From Myxococcota bacterium (GTDB lineage Bacteria > Myxococcota_A > UBA9160 > UBA4427), in contig JAWKRT010000004.1 in the NCBI GenBank assembly GCA_041389495.1, positions 1 through 64,000 on the forward strand: a stretch of 64,000 nt of DNA, read 5' to 3'. The notes beneath the pieces are model-generated. The model did not search any database, was not told the DNA's origin, and saw nothing but the letters and a program-made list of their open reading frames with translations. The position numbers were made by a program, and so were the translations under genes. Shown here one piece after another: positions 1 to 8,574 of this stretch (position 1 is the first letter of the stretch; each line of letters opens with the position of its first letter).

Positions 1-167
1 TCGCGGTTGCGCCAGCCGAGCACGGGATGCGGCTCGGACCAGGGGTCGTCGGTCGTCGGCGGGGCCTGCGGCGCGAGCCCGGCCGCGCGCGCGACGAGCT
101 CGCCCGCGAGCGCCGCGAGCGCGAGTGCGAGCGCGAGCGCGGCGCACGCGAAGACGGCGCGGCGCAC
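1..167 (-). CDS. N-terminal fragment, membrane-anchored protein, possibly SGNH/GDSL-hydrolase-like
   Basis: Only the first 55 codons are in the window; the gene continues past base 1. Reading from a GTG at 167, the protein opens with a short basic start (MRRAV), an Ala/Leu-rich hydrophobic stretch of about 20 residues and then a polar part ending in PHPVLGWRNR. A signal anchor followed by a '(D/H)PxLGWRN' segment is what I associate with envelope SGNH/GDSL-type proteins, so that is a tentative family guess. The start lies 4 bases after the stop of the upstream acyl-CoA dehydrogenase, which suggests one transcript. The rest of the protein is needed to confirm the family. Confidence 0.5.
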   Translation of the reverse strand, partial: MRRAVFACAALALALALAALAGELVARAAGLAPQAPPTTDDPWSEPHPVLGWRNR

Positions 168-171
168 GCGA

Positions 172-1401
172 TCAGGCGCGCCGCAGCGCGCGGAACGGAG
201 TCGTCCGATCCTCGCGCGGCTCGCGCGGCAGGCCGAGCACGCGCTCGCCGATCCCGTTGCGGTGCACCTCGCACGTGCCGCCGCCGATCGTGCCCATCGG
301 GAAGTCGAGGTACTGGCCCTGCCAGTAGCCCTCGGCCGGCGCGTCGGCGCCGTCGAGCAGCCCGTCGGCGCCGAGCAGGTCGAGAGCGACGGCGTCCTTG
401 AACGCGCGCGACTCCGCCCAGAACACCTTGAGGACGGATCCATCGACGTCGGGTGTGCGTCCCGCGCGCACGGCCGCCTGCATGCGCGTGCGGAAGAGCT
501 CGAGGATGCGCTCGTTCAGGTACACGCGCGCGAGGCGCTCGCGCGTGTCGGCGTCGTCGAGCCGCCCGGCCGTGCGCGCGAGCGCGGCGAGCGCGTCGAC
601 GTCGCGCGTGCCGATCGCCGACGTCCCGATCATCACCGACTCGTTGGCGAGCGTCGTGCGCGCGACGGCCCAGCCGCCGTCGACCTCGCCGAGCACGTCG
701 GCCTTCGGGACGCGCACGTCGCGGAAGAACACCTCGTTGAAGTGCACGCCGCCCGTGCTCGTGACGAGCGGGCGCACGTCGACCCCCGGCGCGCGCACGT
801 CGGCGACGAGGCACGTGATGCCGGCGTGCTTCGGCGCGTCGGGGTTCGTGCGCACGAGGAGCAGGCCGAGGTCGGAGTACTGCGCGCCCGTCGTCCACAG
901 CTTCTGTCCGTTGACGATCCACGCGTCGCCCGCGTCCTCGGCGCGCGCGCGCAGGTTCGCGAGGTCGGAGCCCGCGTCGGGCTCGCTGAAGAGCTGGCAC
1001 CAGACGTCGTCGCCCGAGAGCAGGCGCGGCACGTAGTGCCGCCGCTGCTCCTCGGTCCCGTACGCGAGCAGCGCCGGTCCGACGAGGGCGATGATCGAGG
1101 CGAGGAAGCCGGTCGTGCAGTCGAAGGCGCGCATCTCCTCGTGGAACACGATCTGGTGGGCGGCCGTGAGCCCCCGCCCCCCGACCGACTCGGGCCACGT
1201 GAGCGCGGCGAAGCCGCCTTCGTACAGGCGGCGCTGCCAGGCGCGGCAGCGCTCGAAGTGCGCGGCTTCGGCCTCCGGCGTGTGGTGGCGCAGCACGGAC
1301 TCGTCCGCGTCGGTTCCCGTGCGCGGCCGCGCGTTCGCGGCGAGCCAGGCGCGCGCCTCGCGCCGGAACGCGGCCTCCTCGGGCGTGTCCTCGATGCGCA
1401 T
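172..1401 (-). CDS. acyl-CoA dehydrogenase, large-subunit type
   Basis: A 409-residue acyl-CoA dehydrogenase, an FAD enzyme that makes 2-enoyl-CoA. It has the N-terminal helical domain, the middle-domain motif CQLFSEPDAGSDLANL, the NGQKLWTTGAQYSD stretch and a C-terminal TIGGGTCEVHRN flavin-contact segment. The start is the ATG at 1401; upstream codons in the same frame belong to a shadow of the preceding gene. It follows a smaller ACAD with a 32-base gap. Large/small pairs of this kind form alpha2beta2 enzymes in steroid-degrading bacteria, so a role on a bulky (perhaps steroidal) acyl-CoA is inferred from context. The exact substrate cannot be read from the sequence. Confidence 0.9.
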   Translation of the reverse strand: MRIEDTPEEAAFRREARAWLAANARPRTGTDADESVLRHHTPEAEAAHFERCRAWQRRLYEGGFAALTWPESVGGRGLTAAHQIVFHEEMRAFDCTTGFLASIIALVGPALLAYGTEEQRRHYVPRLLSGDDVWCQLFSEPDAGSDLANLRARAEDAGDAWIVNGQKLWTTGAQYSDLGLLLVRTNPDAPKHAGITCLVADVRAPGVDVRPLVTSTGGVHFNEVFFRDVRVPKADVLGEVDGGWAVARTTLANESVMIGTSAIGTRDVDALAALARTAGRLDDADTRERLARVYLNERILELFRTRMQAAVRAGRTPDVDGSVLKVFWAESRAFKDAVALDLLGADGLLDGADAPAEGYWQGQYLDFPMGTIGGGTCEVHRNGIGERVLGLPREPREDRTTPFRALRRA

Positions 1402-1433
1402 GTCGGCGTGCCTCCCGGGTGCGCGGCGCGCCG

Positions 1434-2549
1434 TCAGCGCGCGAGCGCGAGCGCGGCGACGCGCGCGCGGTGCCAGCGCGCGTCGCCGAGCAGCGTCGCC
1501 GTCGACGTCGCGCGGCGAAGGTAGAGGTGGGCGTCGTGCTCCCACGTGAAGCCGATGCCGCCGTGGATCTGCACGTTCTCGCGCGCGGCGTGCGGATAGG
1601 CCTCGGACAGGAAGGCCTTCGCCGCACTCGCGTCGAGCGCGAGGCCGGGCTCGTCGAGCGCCGCGCACTCGACGGCGCGATCGACGAGCGAACGCGACGC
1701 CTCGAGCGCGATCCACACGTCGGCGGCCTTGTGCTTGACGGCCTGGAACGACCCGATCGCGCGCCCGAACTGGCGGCGTTCGCGCGCCCACGCGACGGAC
1801 GCCTCGAGCACGTGCTCGGAGCCGCCGAGCATCTCGGCGGCGAGGATCGACGTCGCGACGTCGAGCGCGCGCTCGAGGGCGGGGCCGTCCGCGCCGGGCG
1901 TCGCGAGCGGCGTCGCCGCGACGCCGTCGAACGCGAGCGACGCGATGCGCCGCGTGCGGTCGAACGTGCGGCGCAGGCGGCGCTCGAGGCCGCGCGCCGC
2001 GGCGTCGACGACGAAGGCGCCGAGCGCGTCTTCCGCCCCGGCCGCCTCGACGCGCGCGATCGCGACGACGCGCGCCGCCACGTGGCCGTCGACCACGTGC
2101 GGCGCGAGCCCGTCGATGCGCCAGCCGTCGCTCGCGCGGCGCGCGCGCAGCGGCGTCTCCGCGCGGTCGGCGGGCGTCGCGAGCGCGAGCACCTCGCCGC
2201 TCGCGATCGCGCCCTCGAGCTCCGCGCGAAGCGGCGCGTCGGCCGCGCCCGCCACGACGCTCCCGGCGAGTGCGACCGTCGAGAGGTACGGCGCGCAGAC
2301 GAGCGCGCGCCCCATCTCGCGCGCGACGAGCGCGACCTCCGCGAGGCCGAGGCCCTGGCCGCCGCGCTCCTCGGGGATCGCGACGCTCTGCAGCCCGAGC
2401 TCCTCGGCCATGCGCTTCCACAGCGACGCGTCGTAGCCGGCCTCGGTCTCCATCGCGCGGCGCACTTCGCCCGGCGGCGACGTCTCGGCGAGGAAGCGCC
2501 GCACGCCGAGCGCGAGCTCGCGCTGCTCCTCCGAGAGGGAGAGGATCAC
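1434..2549 (-). CDS. acyl-CoA dehydrogenase, small-subunit type
   Basis: A 371-residue acyl-CoA dehydrogenase family protein. It carries the typical FGRAIGSFQAVKHK and IHGGIGFTWEHDAHLY motifs that contact FAD. In the helix where larger paralogues have an L-x-x-E-R glutamate, this protein reads LDVATSILAAEM, so the usual base position looks unfilled. That fits a non-catalytic or half-catalytic partner for the ACAD just downstream (172-1401), as known for heteromeric steroid ACADs. It is first in its operon, and a plausible sigma-70-like promoter lies about 50 bases upstream. Confidence 0.9.
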   Translation of the reverse strand: MILSLSEEQRELALGVRRFLAETSPPGEVRRAMETEAGYDASLWKRMAEELGLQSVAIPEERGGQGLGLAEVALVAREMGRALVCAPYLSTVALAGSVVAGAADAPLRAELEGAIASGEVLALATPADRAETPLRARRASDGWRIDGLAPHVVDGHVAARVVAIARVEAAGAEDALGAFVVDAAARGLERRLRRTFDRTRRIASLAFDGVAATPLATPGADGPALERALDVATSILAAEMLGGSEHVLEASVAWARERRQFGRAIGSFQAVKHKAADVWIALEASRSLVDRAVECAALDEPGLALDASAAKAFLSEAYPHAARENVQIHGGIGFTWEHDAHLYLRRATSTATLLGDARWHRARVAALALAR

Positions 2550-2603
2550 GCTCGGATGCCTCCGGTGTCGCGCGTCGCGCCGGCCGCGCGGCGCGGGACG
2601 CGT

Positions 2604-2632
2604 ACTCTACGATCGATCCCCGCCGCTGTCAG
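2604..2632 (-). promoter_or_regulatory. candidate promoter for the ACAD pair
   Basis: On the minus strand CTGACA is followed after exactly 17 bases by TAGAGT. The predicted start of transcription is about 50 bases before the ATG at 2549. This is sequence resemblance only. Confidence 0.4.
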
Positions 2633-2723
2633 AGCGCGCCGCGCGCCCGGGGCCGCGCGCCTGCCGCAGGGGACGGGACGACGAACGAGGCCCGGCGCGC
2701 CGCGCGGGCCGGGGGGCGGTGCC

Positions 2724-3932
2724 GTGCCGGAGGCGTTCGCGGTCGACGCGCAGATGATCGGCGTCGTGGGCGCACTGATCGTGCTGGCGCCGATCGCGGC
2801 GTCGGCATGCCAGCGCGTGCGCGTTCCGCCGCTCGTCGGCTACCTGCTGCTCGGCGCGGCGCTGCGCGCCGCCGACGACGCGCTCGGCTTCGCGAGCGCG
2901 CCCGTCGTCGACGCGCTGCGGCTGCTCGCGAACCTCGGCATCGTCGCGCTGCTGTTCTCGGTCGGGATCTCGAGCCGTCCCGCGGCGCTCGCCGCGAAGC
3001 TCCCCGACGCCGCGCCCATCTGGCTGTGCGACGTCGCGGTGTCCGGCGGGCTCGCATTCGCCGCGGCGCTCGCGCTCGGGCTCGGAACGGTCGGCGCGCT
3101 CGTCTGCGCGGCCGCCTTCTCGGCGACGAGCGTGGGCGTCTCGGTCGGCATGTGGCGGGACGCCGGGAGGCTCGACACCTCCGAGGGCGAGCTGCTCGTC
3201 GACGTCGCGGAGCTCGACGACGTGTCGGCGATGGCGCTGATGGCGCTCGTCTTCGCGCTGATTCCGGAGCTCGCGAGCGGCGGCGGCGTGCCGCTCGGCG
3301 TGCTCGCGCGCGAGCTCGGCGGGTTCGCGCTGCGCTTCGCGGGCTTCCTCGCGCTGTGCGTCGCGTTCGCGCGCTTCGGCGAGCCGCGCGTCGGCGCGTT
3401 CGCGGCGCGGCTGCGGCGGCCGCCCGAGCGCATGCTCGTCGTCGCCGGCGTGGGCTTCGTGATCGCGTCGCTCGCCGGCGCGCTCGGGTTCGGGCTCGCG
3501 GTCGGCGCGTTCTTCGCGGGCCTCGTGTTCTGCCGCGACCCCGCGGCGGTGCGCACGGAGGCGTCGTTCCAGGACATCACGGCGTTCGCGACGCCGTTCT
3601 TCTTCGTGTGGATCGGCTTCGGCGTGCACGCCGGGAGCCTCGGCGGCGCGGCGCCGCTCGCGCTCGCGCTGCTCGCGGTGGCCGCGGTGGGCAAGTTCGC
3701 CGGTAACTTCGCGGCCGCGTCGTTCGCGACGTCGCCGCGCGCGGCCGCGCTGCTGGCCGCGAGCATGATCCCGCGCGCGGAGATCGCGATGGTCGTGTTC
3801 GACCAGGCGCACGTGCTCGCGCCGCGCGACGTGACGCACGAGCTCTACACCGCCGCGGTCCTCGCGTGCGCGGCGACGTGCCTGCTCGCGCCCGCGCTGG
3901 TCGGGCCGTTGCTCGCGCGCGCAGCTCGTTAG
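2724..3932 (+). CDS. Kef/CPA2-type cation:proton antiporter
   Basis: A 402-residue integral membrane protein with about 11-12 hydrophobic segments and almost no soluble domain. It fits the monovalent cation:proton antiporter-2 family (sodium/hydrogen exchanger fold). Supporting features are the paired acidic residues in a membrane helix (AELDDVSAM) and a late IPRAEIAMVVF segment like the conserved R-x-E region of the family. There is no C-terminal RCK/TrkA nucleotide-binding domain. I used the GTG at 2724; ATG at 2754 would place the start at the first membrane helix. It ends 9 bases from the convergent acyl-CoA ligase and has no obvious link to steroid genes. Confidence 0.8.
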   Translation: MPEAFAVDAQMIGVVGALIVLAPIAASACQRVRVPPLVGYLLLGAALRAADDALGFASAPVVDALRLLANLGIVALLFSVGISSRPAALAAKLPDAAPIWLCDVAVSGGLAFAAALALGLGTVGALVCAAAFSATSVGVSVGMWRDAGRLDTSEGELLVDVAELDDVSAMALMALVFALIPELASGGGVPLGVLARELGGFALRFAGFLALCVAFARFGEPRVGAFAARLRRPPERMLVVAGVGFVIASLAGALGFGLAVGAFFAGLVFCRDPAAVRTEASFQDITAFATPFFFVWIGFGVHAGSLGGAAPLALALLAVAAVGKFAGNFAAASFATSPRAAALLAASMIPRAEIAMVVFDQAHVLAPRDVTHELYTAAVLACAATCLLAPALVGPLLARAAR

Positions 3933-3941
3933 GCGGCGCGG

Positions 3942-5600
3942 CTACTCCTCGATGCCGGCGTGTCCGCCCTCGCCGGTGAGGATCGTCTTCACGACCTTGC
4001 CGGCCGCGTTGCGCGGGAGCGGCGCGGCGCGCACCTCCCACAGCGAGGGGACCTTGAACGGAGCGAGGCTCTCCGCGCACCACGCGGCGAGCGCGTCGAC
4101 GTCGACGCGCTGGCCGGGCTCGGGCACGACGATCGCCTTCACCTCCTGGCCGAGCTCGGGATGGTCGACGCCGACGACCGCCGCCTCGCGCACCGTCGGG
4201 TGCAGCTCGATGCGGCCCTCTATCTCGACGGGGTACACGTTCTCGGCCGCGCGCAGGATCATGTCGCGCGCGCGCGAGTTGATGTAGAGGCGCCCGTCGA
4301 CGAGCCTGCCGATGTCGCCCGTCGCGAGCCAGCGGCCCGCCTTCAGCGTCGACTTGGTCGCCTCCTCGTTGCGGAAGTAGCCGAGCATCAGGTACGCGCT
4401 GCGCACGTGGATCTCGCCCTCCTCGCCCTCGGGCAGCGGGCGGCCCGCGTCGTCGCGGATCTCCACGTCGACGGTCGGGTGGATGCGGCCGGTCGAGTCC
4501 GGGTGGTCCCAGAGCTCGTTGCCCATCTGGCTCGCGACCGTCGCGACCGTCTCCGACGAGCCGTAGCCGATGCCGAGCGCATCCTTCCCGTTGGCCGCGA
4601 CCTCGACGATGCGGCGCACATAGGCCGGGCTCACCGGCGCGCCGCCGCACGCGAGGTTGCGCAGCGACGAGAGGTCGTACTCGCCGACGCGCGGATGGTT
4701 GAGCACGCGCGGGCCCATCGAGCCGAGTCCCGACCACGAGGTGACGCGCTCGCGCTCGATCAGCGCGAGCACGTCCTCGGCGTCGAACTTGCCCGAGCGC
4801 CACACCGTGCGCGCGCCCGACGCGAGCATCAGGATGCAGCCCGAGAAGAGCCCCGAGACGTGGAAGAGCGGCACCGTGAGCAGCGCGCAGTTGCGCGGCG
4901 CGGCGGGGTCGGGGCGCGCGCCGCTGCGCAGGAGGTTGTAGAAGCCGACCGCTTGCGTGACCTGCACGAAGCCGACGAGGCCGCGGTGCGAGATCAGCGC
5001 GCCCTTCGGCCGGCCCGTCGTGCCGCTCGTGAACAGGATGAGCGCCGGGTCGTCCTCGGCGATCGCGTGCGACGGGAGCTCGGCCGGCGGCCCGGCGAGC
5101 AGCGCGCCGAAGTCGTCCTCGATGCGCACGACGGGAACGCCCGGGTCGTCGCCCTCGAGGCGCGCGAGCCGCTTCGCGTCGCCGATCAGCAGGCGCGGCT
5201 CGGCGAGGCCGATCCCGTACTCGATCTCGTCGCGCGTCCACCAGCCGTTCAGGGCGACGGCGATGCCGCCGAGCGACACGACGGCCCAGAACGACAGGAT
5301 CCACTCGGGGCAGTTCGCCGCGAGGATCGCGACGCGGTCGCCGGGGCCGACGCCGTGCTGCTCGCGCAGCGCGCGCGCGAGGCGGGCCACGAGCTCGACG
5401 TTCTCCGCGTACGAGATGCGCCGGTCGCCGTGCACGACGTACTCGGCGTCGCCGTGGGCGGCCGAGCCTGCGAGCAGGTCGCGCAGGCTGCGCGGGCGGC
5501 GCGCGAAGACGGGAAGGCGCTCGCCGAGCACCGTCTCCTCGGAGATCTCGAACGGGGCACCGGGCCCGAACACCGTCGCGTGCGCTTCATCGTGGGTCAT
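3942..5600 (-). CDS. AMP-forming acyl-CoA synthetase (FadD-type)
   Basis: A 552-residue ANL-superfamily ligase that activates a carboxylic acid to its CoA ester through an acyl-adenylate. The ATP-binding loop LFTSGTTGRPKG is followed by the YGSSET adenine motif, the ATGDIGRL hinge aspartate and the RNAAGKVVK catalytic lysine near the C-terminus. The N-terminal part begins with about 40 residues resembling long-chain ligase leaders. The substrate is unknown; given the window it may be a steroid side-chain or fatty acid. A TAGAAT hexamer only 9 bases before the ATG suggests leaderless initiation. Confidence 0.9.
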   Translation of the reverse strand: MTHDEAHATVFGPGAPFEISEETVLGERLPVFARRPRSLRDLLAGSAAHGDAEYVVHGDRRISYAENVELVARLARALREQHGVGPGDRVAILAANCPEWILSFWAVVSLGGIAVALNGWWTRDEIEYGIGLAEPRLLIGDAKRLARLEGDDPGVPVVRIEDDFGALLAGPPAELPSHAIAEDDPALILFTSGTTGRPKGALISHRGLVGFVQVTQAVGFYNLLRSGARPDPAAPRNCALLTVPLFHVSGLFSGCILMLASGARTVWRSGKFDAEDVLALIERERVTSWSGLGSMGPRVLNHPRVGEYDLSSLRNLACGGAPVSPAYVRRIVEVAANGKDALGIGYGSSETVATVASQMGNELWDHPDSTGRIHPTVDVEIRDDAGRPLPEGEEGEIHVRSAYLMLGYFRNEEATKSTLKAGRWLATGDIGRLVDGRLYINSRARDMILRAAENVYPVEIEGRIELHPTVREAAVVGVDHPELGQEVKAIVVPEPGQRVDVDALAAWCAESLAPFKVPSLWEVRAAPLPRNAAGKVVKTILTGEGGHAGIEE

Positions 5601-5609
5601 GGGGCGCGC

Positions 5610-5615
5610 ATTCTA
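5610..5615 (-). promoter_or_regulatory. -10-like hexamer placed for a leaderless start
   Basis: TAGAAT on the minus strand lies 9 bases upstream of the acyl-CoA ligase ATG, so transcription would begin at or next to the start codon. No clear -35 or Shine-Dalgarno sequence is seen. Confidence 0.35.
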
Positions 5616-5721
5616 CCCAGCCCGTCGCGCGCCCGGCGTCCGGCGCGCGGGGCACCGCGGGGCGCCGCGTCGCGCGGACTTCCGGTCACCTGGGAAAGGT
5701 CCGTGATGTGGGACTTTGCAC

Positions 5722-8499
5722 TCAAGCCCGTGACGGCCGCCACCGAATGGTTGCGCGCCCAGAACGGAGACCCCCATGCGACCCCTGCTCCTCGTCTGCC
5801 TCCTCGCGGCGCTCGCCGGCCCGTCCGCCGCGGACACCGACCCCCTCTATCAGCCCCGCGGCCCGGGCGCCGTGTTCCCGACCGTCGAGGCCGCCGCCGT
5901 CGACGGTCTGGCGCACGCCCACCGGGTCGAGCGCCGCAGCCAGAACTCCCGCCTCTCGCGCGGCGGCGTGATCCGCGCCGTCCCGGGCGGCTTCACGTAC
6001 GACGCGCTCGTCGCCGCGAGCGAGGAGCACCCCGACGAGCTCACGCTCGTGCTCGCGCAGGACGTCGTCGCCCACTTCCATACCTATCCCCGCCAGAACC
6101 CGGCGATCGATCGCACGAACGAGGCCCACTCGGCCGAGGACCGCGCGATCGTGGACGAGCTCGACCGCCTCGGGCGCCCGTCCTACGTGCTCACGCCGTC
6201 GCTGCGCATCGTCGGCTACTACGGCCGCGACGCGCGCGCCGCCGTGCCGCGGGCCGTCCGCGCGGGGCGCGTGCCGTCCGAGGTGATGGTGGCGACCCTG
6301 CGCTCGGGTGCGGGCGCGGCGCTGCTCGCCGCCTCGAACTGAGGGCGGACGCCCGGGCTCAGTCCGCGCCTTCCACAGCGCGCCGCGATCGCATCGCGGC
6401 GCGCTCTGCTCTCGCTCGCCGCTCGTCGCGGCGAGCGCGGCCTCCGCGAGCGCGGCGCGGCAGTCGCCCGCCGCCTCGAGCGCGCGCGCGAGTGTGTCGC
6501 GGTGGTCGGGCGTCGGCGCGAGCGCGACGGCGCGGCGCGCGAGCGCCACCGCGCGCGCGCGCAGCGCCGCGTCGTCCGACGTCGTCGCGAGCCAGGCGAG
6601 CGCGTTCAGCGCGGGCGCGTCGTCGGGCGCGAGGGCGAGCGCGTCCTCGAGCGCAGCGCGCGCGCGCGCCGCGTCGCCGAGCCCGAGGCGGGCGAGGCCG
6701 AGCCAGCGGTGCCAGCTCGGTCGCGGCTCGGTCGCGGCGGCGAGCGCGGCCTCCCAGCGCTCGGCGGCCCGCGCGAGGGCGCCGCGACGCTGCGCGCCGA
6801 GCGCGCTGCGCGCGAGCCAGTCCGCGCCCGCTGCCGCGTCGCGCGCCGCCTCGTCGGCGAGCGCGTCGGCGCCGTCGAGGTCGCCGCGCGCTTCGAGCAG
6901 CTCGATCAAGCGGCGGCGCGCGGGGTCGTTGCGCGCGTCGCGCGCGAGGGCCGTGCGGAGCGCGCCCTCGGCCTCGTCGGCGCGGCCGGCGCCGACGAGC
7001 GCGTTCGCGAGCACGACGGGCGCCCACGTCGGGTCGCCGTCCGCCGCGACCGCGCGCTGCGCGGCATCGACGGCTTCCACATGGCGCCCGCGGCGCTCGA
7101 GCTCGCGCGCGCGGTTGTAGAGCATCTTCGGGCTCGCGGGATGGACGGCGAGCGTCGCGTCGGCGAGCGCGAGGTCGTCGCGGTAGTCGCGCGTGCGCAG
7201 CGCGGTGCGCGCCGCGAGCGCGGCGAGGGCGACCGCGAGCGCCGCGGCGAGCGCGCGCTTGCGGGCGGGAGTGGCGCGCGGGAGCGCGCGCGACGCGGCC
7301 CACGCGACGAGCCCGAGCACGCCGAACGACGGCGCGTAGAAGAGGCGCTCCGCGAAGTTCGTTCCGATCACGACGAACGCGTTCGACGCGACCGCATAGC
7401 TCGCGCCGACGAACAGCGCGAGCGCGGAGGCGGGCCCCGCGCGCCGACGCAGCGCGAGCACCGCCAGCGCGCAGGCCGCCGCCGCGCCGAGCCAGGCGCG
7501 CGCGCTCATCGAGGGCAGGAGGCCGAGCGTCGGCGGCCCGTAGTCGATCGCGAGCACGCGCGGCCACGCGAGGAGCGCCAGGTGTCGGCCGAACGCGTCG
7601 AGCACGGTGGGCAGCCGCTCGACGAAGCCCGCTCCGACCATGGGGTTCTCGTCCACACCGACGACCGGCGGTGCGAGGCCGCCGAGCACGAACGCGCGCG
7701 CCGCGAGCATCGCGGCCAGCGCGGCGACGCTCGCGCCGACTGCGGCGGCGGTCGGCCGCGCAGCGCGCGATCGCAGTGCGAGCAGCGCGACGAGCAGCGG
7801 CGCCACGAAGGCGGCGCTCTCCTTGGCGCCGACGGCGAAGGCCGTCGCCGCGCCGCACGCGAGCGCGGGGCCGACGCCGGGGGCGAGCGACGCGCGCAGC
7901 GCGGCGAACACGCCGATCGCGGCGAGCACCTCGGCGCGCCCCGCGATCCACGCGACCGCCTCGCTGTGCGCGGGGTGCACGGCGAAGAGCGCGGCGGTCG
8001 CGAAGGCCGCGGCCTCCGCGCGTTCGCGCCGCCGACCGTCGGGATCGGCCGCACCCGCGTGCTCCGCAGTGCGTGCCGCGGCCGTGCGCGCGCCGAGGAG
8101 CGCGCGCGCGAGCAGCCACGCGAGGATCGTGGCCAGCGCGTGCGCGGCGACGTTCGCGGCGTGCATCCAGTGCGGGTCGTCGTCGGCGATGGCGTCGTCG
8201 AGCGCGAAGGAGAGCGTCGCGACCGGGCGCCAGAGGCGCGTGTCGCGGCGCTCGCCCCAGTAGCGCGCGCCGAGGATCGCGCCGAGGTCGAAGGGCGCCT
8301 GGACGGCGGGGTGGTGCTCGACCAGGCCGCGGTCGTCGTAGACGAAGCCGCCGCGCAGCGCTCCGAGGTACGGCGCGACGGCGAGCCCGACGAGCGCCGC
8401 GGCGGTCGCGGCGCGTCTCCGGGACCGCGCGGCACGTCTCCGGGACCGCTCGTCGCGTCGCGCGGAGGGCCGGGCGCTCGGGTCGCTCTCGTGGCTCAC
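5722..8499 (-). CDS. polytopic membrane protein with TPR repeats (TMTC/PMT-like glycosyltransferase)
   Basis: The open frame codes for 925 residues from a GTG at 8499. An Arg-rich start contains a 21-bp direct repeat at 8414-8455 (two RSRRRAA units). About 10 membrane segments follow, with a first loop (GGFVYDDRGLVEHHPAVQ) and the LWRPVATLSFALDD and HPAHSEAVAWIAGRAE motifs typical of TMTC/DUF1736 O-mannosyltransferase-like proteins. Then come at least five TPR-like repeats (about residues 450-710). Convincing protein ends near 6400; the last ~210 residues lie antisense to the exported-protein gene and look like shadow sequence. A frameshift or lost stop near 6360-6410 is likely, since another frame stops at 6359. 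A role in protein or polymer glycosylation is inferred. Confidence 0.72.
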   Translation of the reverse strand: MSHESDPSARPSARRDERSRRRAARSRRRAATAAALVGLAVAPYLGALRGGFVYDDRGLVEHHPAVQAPFDLGAILGARYWGERRDTRLWRPVATLSFALDDAIADDDPHWMHAANVAAHALATILAWLLARALLGARTAAARTAEHAGAADPDGRRRERAEAAAFATAALFAVHPAHSEAVAWIAGRAEVLAAIGVFAALRASLAPGVGPALACGAATAFAVGAKESAAFVAPLLVALLALRSRAARPTAAAVGASVAALAAMLAARAFVLGGLAPPVVGVDENPMVGAGFVERLPTVLDAFGRHLALLAWPRVLAIDYGPPTLGLLPSMSARAWLGAAAACALAVLALRRRAGPASALALFVGASYAVASNAFVVIGTNFAERLFYAPSFGVLGLVAWAASRALPRATPARKRALAAALAVALAALAARTALRTRDYRDDLALADATLAVHPASPKMLYNRARELERRGRHVEAVDAAQRAVAADGDPTWAPVVLANALVGAGRADEAEGALRTALARDARNDPARRRLIELLEARGDLDGADALADEAARDAAAGADWLARSALGAQRRGALARAAERWEAALAAATEPRPSWHRWLGLARLGLGDAARARAALEDALALAPDDAPALNALAWLATTSDDAALRARAVALARRAVALAPTPDHRDTLARALEAAGDCRAALAEAALAATSGEREQSAPRCDRGALWKARTEPGRPPSVRGGEQRRARTRAQGRHHHLGRHAPRADGPRHGGARVAAVVADDAQRRREHVGRAPEAVELVHDRAVLGRVGLVRAIDRRVLAGIGMEVGDDVLREHERELVGVLLARGDERVVREAARDGADHAAAREAGVLAAALDPVGVRQTVDGGGLDGREHGARAAGLIEGVGVRGGRAGERREEADEEQGSHGGLRSGRATIRWRPSRA
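5776..6342 (+). CDS. small exported protein with a JAMM-like motif (DUF4329-like)
   Basis: A 188-residue protein with a clear signal peptide (about residues 1-19, ending AGPSAA). The mature part contains H100-F-H102 followed 16 residues later by S119-A-E-D122. The H-x-H...S-x-x-D spacing resembles the zinc site of JAB/MPN (JAMM) peptidases and DUF4329 proteins. It would act in the periplasm or outside. ATG 5776 is preceded by a GGAGA ribosome site. The minus-strand ORF of the neighbouring membrane protein formally runs through this gene on the other strand; the clean signal peptide and motif make me believe this plus-strand gene. Hydrolase function is an inference. Confidence 0.7.
   Translation: MRPLLLVCLLAALAGPSAADTDPLYQPRGPGAVFPTVEAAAVDGLAHAHRVERRSQNSRLSRGGVIRAVPGGFTYDALVAASEEHPDELTLVLAQDVVAHFHTYPRQNPAIDRTNEAHSAEDRAIVDELDRLGRPSYVLTPSLRIVGYYGRDARAAVPRAVRAGRVPSEVMVATLRSGAGAALLAASN
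6377..6405. terminator. perfect 13-bp hairpin between convergent genes
   Basis: AGCGCGCCGCGAT, the loop CGC and the exact reverse complement form a very stable stem. It lies just after the plus-strand exported-protein gene and at the expected end of the minus-strand TPR gene. There is no T-tract, so it may act as a bidirectional terminator or as an RNA-stabilising hairpin. Confidence 0.5.
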
Positions 8500-8505
8500 G
8501 CGGCG

Positions 8506-8511
8506 AACCTA
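8506..8511 (-). promoter_or_regulatory. -10-like hexamer placed for a leaderless start
   Basis: TAGGTT on the minus strand is 6 bases from the GTG start of the TMTC-like gene. This is the spacing seen for leaderless transcripts. Weak evidence on its own. Confidence 0.25.
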
Positions 8512-8574
8512 CTGAGCCCGGCGCGCGCGGCGCAAGCGCGCCGCACACGCCGCGCGGAGTGCGCGCCCGCTCGA

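Noticed and set aside
7..1524. Long plus-strand frame (505 codons) opposite the ACAD genes
   Set aside because: Product is Arg/Ala/Val/His-rich shadow sequence without motifs; the minus strand encodes clear acyl-CoA dehydrogenases.
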